Shown here piece by piece: positions 6,101-8,000 of a stretch of DNA of 8,000 bases. Made by a program: the position numbers and the translations under genes. Under the pieces are notes generated by a model. That model was not told where the DNA came from. It worked only from the letters and a program-made list of their open reading frames with translations, and made no database searches. The stretch covers positions 1,609,679 to 1,617,678 of the forward strand of contig KE356579.1 of the NCBI GenBank assembly GCA_000416085.1. Direction: 5' to 3'. This DNA comes from a halophilic archaeon J07HX64 (GTDB taxonomy: Archaea; Halobacteriota; Halobacteria; Halobacteriales; Haloarculaceae). Numbering within the stretch: the first letter of the stretch is position 1; every line of letters starts with the position of its first letter.

Positions 6101-7803
6101 CCGTTCGGGGCGCGAACAGACGCGAGGACGTGCGCTTCCTCGAGGAGGTCGGCTTCATCACCAAGTCCGCGGAGATCGAACTGACCGCACAGTCGCATCG
6201 GAACGACACGTATCCGCCGGCTGTCGTCGATGCACTGCGTGCTGTCGACGGGTACGACTCGGTGAGCGAGGGGGTCAGACAGCGTGTCAATCAGTCGCCG
6301 ATAAACGGCTCTGTCTCCCGGAAGCTCGTCAGAGATGTCGAGTCTGAAACCGGGGAAGCGGTTCGACTCGACGGGAAACGGCTCACCGAGTTCTACGCGG
6401 CAACGGTCGAGTCGGTGACAGAGACAACCGCGTACACGAAAGACATCAGCGTTCCGTCGAACAACACCTACATCGCGAACGGGTTCGTGACCCACAACAC
6501 CACGTCGATGATCGGCAACACGTCGGGCGGGTGTGAGCCCATCCCGAACGTCGCCTACTACAAGAACGTCTCCGACGACGTGCAGGGAGACGAGATGCTG
6601 GTGGAGTTCGACGACTACTTCCTCCGGGTGCTCGAGGCGAACGACATCAGTATCGAGTCGGTGAAGAAGGAGGCGAAACACCAGATGGCGAACAACGAGT
6701 ACGCCGGGATCGAGGGGCTGGCGACTGTCCCGGACGAGATCGGCGAACTGTTCGTCGTCACGGCGGACCTCGACGGCAGAGACCACGCACAGGTCCAGGT
6801 CGCCTGTCAGGAGGGTGTCGATTCGGCCATATCGAAGACCGTGAACGCGCCGAACGGCGCCACAGTCGAGGACACGAAGTCGGTCTTCGAGTACATCTAC
6901 GACCACGGCGGAAAGGGGGTGACCTACTACCGCGACGGCACGCGGTCGAAGCAGGTCATCACCACGCGTGCACAGAACACGGAGTTCGCCGACGAGGGCG
7001 AGGCAACCGTCGAGGAGATACTCGAGGCGATCGAGGCGTCGCTCGGTGGTCTCGACGAGTTCCTCGAACAGGACGCCGTCCGTGCCGAGATAGAGGACCA
7101 GATAACCGACCTCGTGGAGACCGAACCGGCGGACACCGGGGAGGTGGCCGGCGAACAGACCGCCGACCAGCAGTTCGCACAGAAGCGCCCGCGTCCGGAC
7201 GTGTTACACGGTGTCACACAGCGGATCGAGACGGGGTACGGCAAACTCTACGTGAGTATAAACGAGGACCCCGTGGCCGACCGGCCGTTCGAGCTGTTCG
7301 CGACAATCGGGAGTTCCGGCGGGTTCACCGCCTCGTTCACCGAGGCGCTGGCGAAGACCATCTCGACGGCACTGCGCGCGGGTGTCGACCCCTACGAGAT
7401 CGCCGACGAACTCCAGGGTATCCGCTCGCCGAAGGTTGCCTGGGACAAGGGTGAACAGATCCAGTCGGTCCCGGATGCGATCGGCACCGCACTGAAGCGG
7501 TACGTCGAGGGGGACATCGACATGAGCTACCCACAGCAACAGACACTGGAGGAGACAGCAGAGGAGACCAGCACCCCCGAGGACCCCAACCACAATCTAC
7601 CGATGTCGGGCCAGGAAACCGACGGCGGTGTCGCTTCCCGGTCGTCCGGAGACACCAGCCCGGAGAACGGTACGGCCAGGTCCGAGCCGGATGCTGCCAT
7701 TCAGGCCGGCGAGAACCCTGAGTGTCCGAACTGCGGCGGGATGTCGCTGAACTACTCCGAGGGCTGCAAGACCTGCCAGACCTGCGGCTGGTCGGAGTGC
7801 TGA
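1..7803 (+). CDS. nrdJ: Class II (adenosylcobalamin-dependent) ribonucleotide reductase, 5'-partial, carrying five inteins
   Basis: This cytoplasmic enzyme reduces ribonucleotides to deoxyribonucleotides using a thiyl radical generated from adenosylcobalamin. The frame is open from base 1 and ends at TGA 7801-7803. The ATG at 52 is internal to an intein and is not the start, so the N-terminal part is outside the window. After removing five inteins, 902 reductase residues remain. They contain SPTLMNAG (121-144), the first redox cysteine in SACFV (Cys 169-171), [31 protein letters not shown], the radical-site motif NPCGE (3484-3489 joined to 4606-4614), the second redox cysteine in EACNLG (Cys 4639-4641), [12 protein letters not shown], IAPTG joined to [11 protein letters not shown], and [19 protein letters not shown]-like domain and a six-cysteine tail follow. 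That C-terminal layout, and the absence of class I R1 tail features, favour class II. Family assignment is very secure; the class is inferred from the C-terminal domains. Adjacent residues are acidic, as in haloarchaeal proteins. Confidence 0.96.
   Translation, partial: [2600 protein letters not shown]
121..243 (+). other. nrdJ: NrdJ extein segment with the first redox cysteine
   Basis: These 41 reductase residues lie between inteins 1 and 2. They open with SPTLMNAG, a signature of ribonucleotide reductase large subunits, and continue with [11 protein letters not shown]. The Cys in SACFV (169-171) is by family knowledge one of the pair oxidised when substrate is reduced. The segment ends at EVFQ, which joins after splicing to SGGGMGYAF. 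Confidence 0.93.
244..1641 (+). mobile_element. Intein 2, full-length with LAGLIDADG endonuclease and tandem HTH-like insert (466 aa)
   Basis: This is a self-splicing protein with an embedded homing endonuclease. It starts with Cys (244-246) and ends VVSHN (Asn 1639-1641), followed by Ser. Block A is [14 protein letters not shown]. Block B is GTPNHEL, with Thr at residue 65 and His at residue 68. The endonuclease has two LAGLIDADG motifs, [10 protein letters not shown] (residues 233-242) and [11 protein letters not shown] (327-337), each with its acidic residue, so cutting activity is plausible. Block F is [16 protein letters not shown]. Residues 121-215, between the splicing and nuclease domains, hold two related helix-turn-helix-like units. 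Splicing joins EVFQ to SGGGMGYAF; the reconstructed empty site at DNA level is gtgttccag/agcggcggc. Boundaries are exact given the reductase family; nuclease activity is inferred. Its endonuclease resembles that of intein 5. Confidence 0.95.
604..888 (+). other. Tandem helix-turn-helix-like motifs inside intein 2
   Basis: Two related units lie at 604-729 and 763-888, 54 residues apart. The first reads [20 protein letters not shown] then TVQRRR; the second reads [20 protein letters not shown] then TVGGYR. Both end in L-(D/E)-P-N-G. The pattern of a short helix, 'S/D-x-EIAD-x-L', a turn and a 'TV' recognition helix matches small resolvase-like or sigma-like HTH motifs. The likely role, by inference, is extra DNA contact by the homing endonuclease. 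A structural but non-DNA-binding insert is the alternative. Confidence 0.75.
1642..1758 (+). other. nrdJ: NrdJ extein segment with glycine-rich active-site loop
   Basis: These 39 reductase residues lie between inteins 2 and 3. They begin [14 protein letters not shown], the glycine-rich signature found in class II reductases, and include [13 protein letters not shown], ending RTYDQM. The next reductase residue is Cys 2911-2913 of [13 protein letters not shown], after intein 3. Sandwiched between two elements more than nine times longer, this is the shortest extein in the window. Confidence 0.93.
1759..2910 (+). mobile_element. Intein 3, full-length with LAGLIDADG endonuclease (384 aa)
   Basis: The intein runs from Cys (1759-1761) to VVHN (Asn 2908-2910), followed by Cys of CETIAQGG. 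Block A is [13 protein letters not shown], followed by [10 protein letters not shown]. Block B has Thr at residue 63 and His at 66 in ATGEHPF. The endonuclease motifs are VAGWYLAEG (residues 154-162) and LEALFDGDG (253-261). The first has Glu in place of the usual Asp, a substitution that known LAGLIDADG enzymes tolerate. Block F is [17 protein letters not shown]; it has Asn where the other inteins here have Asp, which is a common variant. Splicing joins RTYDQM to CETIAQ; the empty site would be gaccagatg/tgcgagacg. It belongs to a different sub-lineage from inteins 2, 4 and 5, and parts are less GC-rich than the surrounding gene, so separate acquisition is likely. Confidence 0.95.
2911..3489 (+). 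other. nrdJ: NrdJ extein segment from GGARRGA to the radical-site Asn-Pro
   Basis: These 193 reductase residues begin [18 protein letters not shown] and include [26 protein letters not shown] and [12 protein letters not shown]. They end LATNP. The Asn (3484-3486) and Pro precede the radical cysteine in the family motif NPCGE; that cysteine is at 4606 after intein 4. An acidic stretch ([16 protein letters not shown], then a variable region) is a haloarchaeal-type insertion between core motifs. Confidence 0.93.
3490..4605 (+). mobile_element. Intein 4, full-length with LAGLIDADG endonuclease, inserted before the radical cysteine (372 aa)
   Basis: The element runs from Cys (3490-3492) to VVHN (Asn 4603-4605) and is followed by Cys 4606-4608. 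Block A is the textbook [13 protein letters not shown]. Block B is LRLTADHRV, with Thr at residue 68 and His at 71. The endonuclease motifs are VLGWLVGDG (residues 111-119) and [10 protein letters not shown] (219-228), both with intact Asp. Block F is [16 protein letters not shown]. Splicing joins LATNP to [15 protein letters not shown]; the empty site is acaaatccg/tgcggagaa. Because the downstream nucleophile is the catalytic thiyl-radical cysteine itself, unspliced protein cannot be active. This NP/C position is a known intein insertion point in ribonucleotide reductases (family knowledge). Nuclease activity is inferred only from motif integrity. Confidence 0.96.
4606..5190 (+). other. nrdJ: NrdJ extein segment with radical cysteine and second redox cysteine
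   Basis: These 195 reductase residues start [20 protein letters not shown]. Cys 4606-4608 is the expected thiyl-radical residue, Glu 4612-4614 the acid of NPCGE, and Cys 4639-4641 the second member of the redox pair. [33 protein letters not shown] and [11 protein letters not shown] follow in the usual order. The last motif is the phosphate-binding loop, split from TTSMIGN by intein 5. Confidence 0.94.
5191..6498 (+). mobile_element. Intein 5, full-length with LAGLIDADG endonuclease (436 aa)
   Basis: The intein runs from Cys (5191-5193) to VTHN (Asn 6496-6498), followed by Thr 6499-6501. Block A is [20 protein letters not shown]. Block B is TSTPDHRF, with Thr at residue 71 and His at 74. The endonuclease motifs are FLGYFAGDG (residues 143-151) and [10 protein letters not shown] (244-253), both with Asp. 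Block F is [17 protein letters not shown]. Splicing joins IAPTG to [11 protein letters not shown]; the empty site is ccgaccggt/accacgtcg. Between the second nuclease motif and block F is a helix-rich, charged stretch of about 100 residues, including [11 protein letters not shown] and [12 protein letters not shown], which may be an extra DNA-contact region (inference). The nuclease shares TPELAE-(L/F)-LG, SASVP, SFLRGLF/AFLRGLF and VQTLLL-(G/S)-LG with intein 2, so the two are related. Confidence 0.95.
6499..7803 (+). other. nrdJ: NrdJ C-terminal extein: end of barrel, acidic insert, TSCPD-like domain, linker
   Basis: These last 434 reductase residues begin [17 protein letters not shown] and include [11 protein letters not shown] and [16 protein letters not shown], which finish the catalytic barrel. 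A strongly acidic, Glu/Asp-rich insert follows (6982-7173). At 7201-7509 is a TSCPD-like domain ([13 protein letters not shown], then [13 protein letters not shown], then [13 protein letters not shown]), typical of the C-terminus of B12-dependent reductases. A Ser/Glu/Pro-rich linker (7510-7719) leads to the cysteine tail. The linker is probably flexible, letting the tail reach the active site (inference). Confidence 0.9.
7723..7800 (+). other. nrdJ: Six-cysteine C-terminal tail of NrdJ
   Basis: The tail contains CPNCGGM, then [13 protein letters not shown], giving six cysteines in 26 residues and ending on Cys. In class II reductases the C-terminal cysteines pass reducing equivalents to the active-site pair after each turnover and can also bind metal (family knowledge). 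The CPxCG and CxxC pairs are seen directly; which pair is redox-active here is not decided by the sequence. Confidence 0.85.
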
Positions 7804-7892
7804 GTCACACACACGCTAACCACCTCATCAAGGACACACAGGCCAACCGCCTCACGAAGAACACACACATATGCCAACCGCATCACGATGTC
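7804..7892 (+). repeat. Imperfect tandem repeats between nrdJ and the next gene
   Basis: Three related units follow the nrdJ stop. Their core starts are 7815 (gctaaccacctcatcaagg), 7842 (gccaaccgcctcacgaaga) and 7873 (gccaaccgcatcacgatgt), each preceded by an (AC)n run. The spacings are 27 and 31 bases. Units 2 and 3 match at 16 of 19 positions; a 27-base comparison of units 1 and 2 gives 19 matches. The third unit covers the start of the small downstream gene. No TATA box, Shine-Dalgarno sequence or T-run terminator is evident in the 67-base gap, so co-transcription with nrdJ is likely. Confidence 0.65.
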
Positions 7893-7984
7893 CACGGTGT
7901 GACGAACGGCTCTACAAGCGCCACTGCAAGTACGTCTGTCCGAACCACGGGCCGGTGTACGACTGCTCCGACCCGTTCGCGTGA
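7871..7984 (+). CDS. Small cysteine-rich zinc-finger-like protein (37 aa)
   Basis: The frame runs from ATG 7871 to TGA 7982-7984. The protein contains CPRC (residues 7-10), then HCKYVCPNHG (residues 18-27) and DCSD near the end. It has five Cys and two His in 37 residues, and resembles the small CPxC zinc-finger proteins that are abundant in haloarchaea. Zinc binding through the CPRC pair plus Cys23 and His26 or Cys32 is plausible but inferred. No upstream ribosome-binding site is visible; haloarchaeal genes often lack one. It lies 67 bases after nrdJ on the same strand, so it is probably in the same transcript. Its function is not known to me. A role connected to the reductase is possible only by position. 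The high Cys content and the sensible CPxC spacing argue that it is real despite its length. Confidence 0.75.
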   Translation: MPTASRCPRCDERLYKRHCKYVCPNHGPVYDCSDPFA

Positions 7985-8000
7985 GCGCTGACCTCCTGCG

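Noticed and set aside
5743..6906. 387-codon open frame on the minus strand
   Set aside because: It is a shadow of intein 5 and the following extein. Its translation is rich in Val, Arg and Asp without domain signatures.
7804..7892. CRISPR array or separate promoter in the repeat region
   Set aside because: Units are degenerate, adjacent and without unique spacers, and there is no AT-rich TATA-like box at the expected distance from the ATG at 7871.
7722..7991. 89-codon plus-strand frame spanning the end of nrdJ and the small gene
   Set aside because: It is out of frame with both well-supported genes and its apparent peptide repeats only reflect the DNA repeats at 7804-7892.

Overview
The window is GC-rich and its proteins are crowded with Asp and Glu, with few Lys. 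This composition, together with the family seen, points to a halophilic archaeon (class Halobacteria). Almost all of it (1-7803) is one plus-strand reading frame, open from the first base, for the adenosylcobalamin-dependent (class II) ribonucleotide reductase NrdJ. The true start lies to the left of the window.

The reading frame is interrupted by five inteins: the C-terminal end of one (1-120) and four complete ones (244-1641, 1759-2910, 3490-4605, 5191-6498). Every complete intein starts with Cys, has a block-B TxxH motif, carries two LAGLIDADG-type endonuclease motifs and ends in His-Asn. Each is followed by Ser, Cys or Thr. Of the 2600 residues visible, 1698 are intein and 902 are reductase. 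Removing the inteins rebuilds an uninterrupted class II reductase: SPTLMNAG / SACFV, then SGGGMGYAF, then [13 protein letters not shown], then NPCGE / EACNLG, then APTGTTSMIGN, then a TSCPD-like domain and a six-cysteine C-terminal tail. All five insertions sit inside the strongly conserved catalytic motifs. One lies directly before the cysteine expected to carry the thiyl radical.

The second intein (244-1641) has an extra module between its splicing block B and its endonuclease: two copies of a helix-turn-helix-like motif. The endonuclease halves of inteins 2 and 5 resemble each other closely enough to suggest common ancestry. Intein 3 differs in its first LAGLIDADG motif (AEG) and is more AT-rich in places.

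Downstream of the nrdJ stop is a 67-base gap made of imperfect 27-31-base repeats, the last of which runs into the next gene. That gene (7871-7984) encodes a 37-residue cysteine-rich, zinc-finger-like protein, probably transcribed together with nrdJ. The last 16 bases show nothing recognisable.

Together the region supplies deoxyribonucleotides for DNA synthesis. No active reductase can form until all the inteins have spliced, so dNTP supply depends on five successive protein-splicing events.
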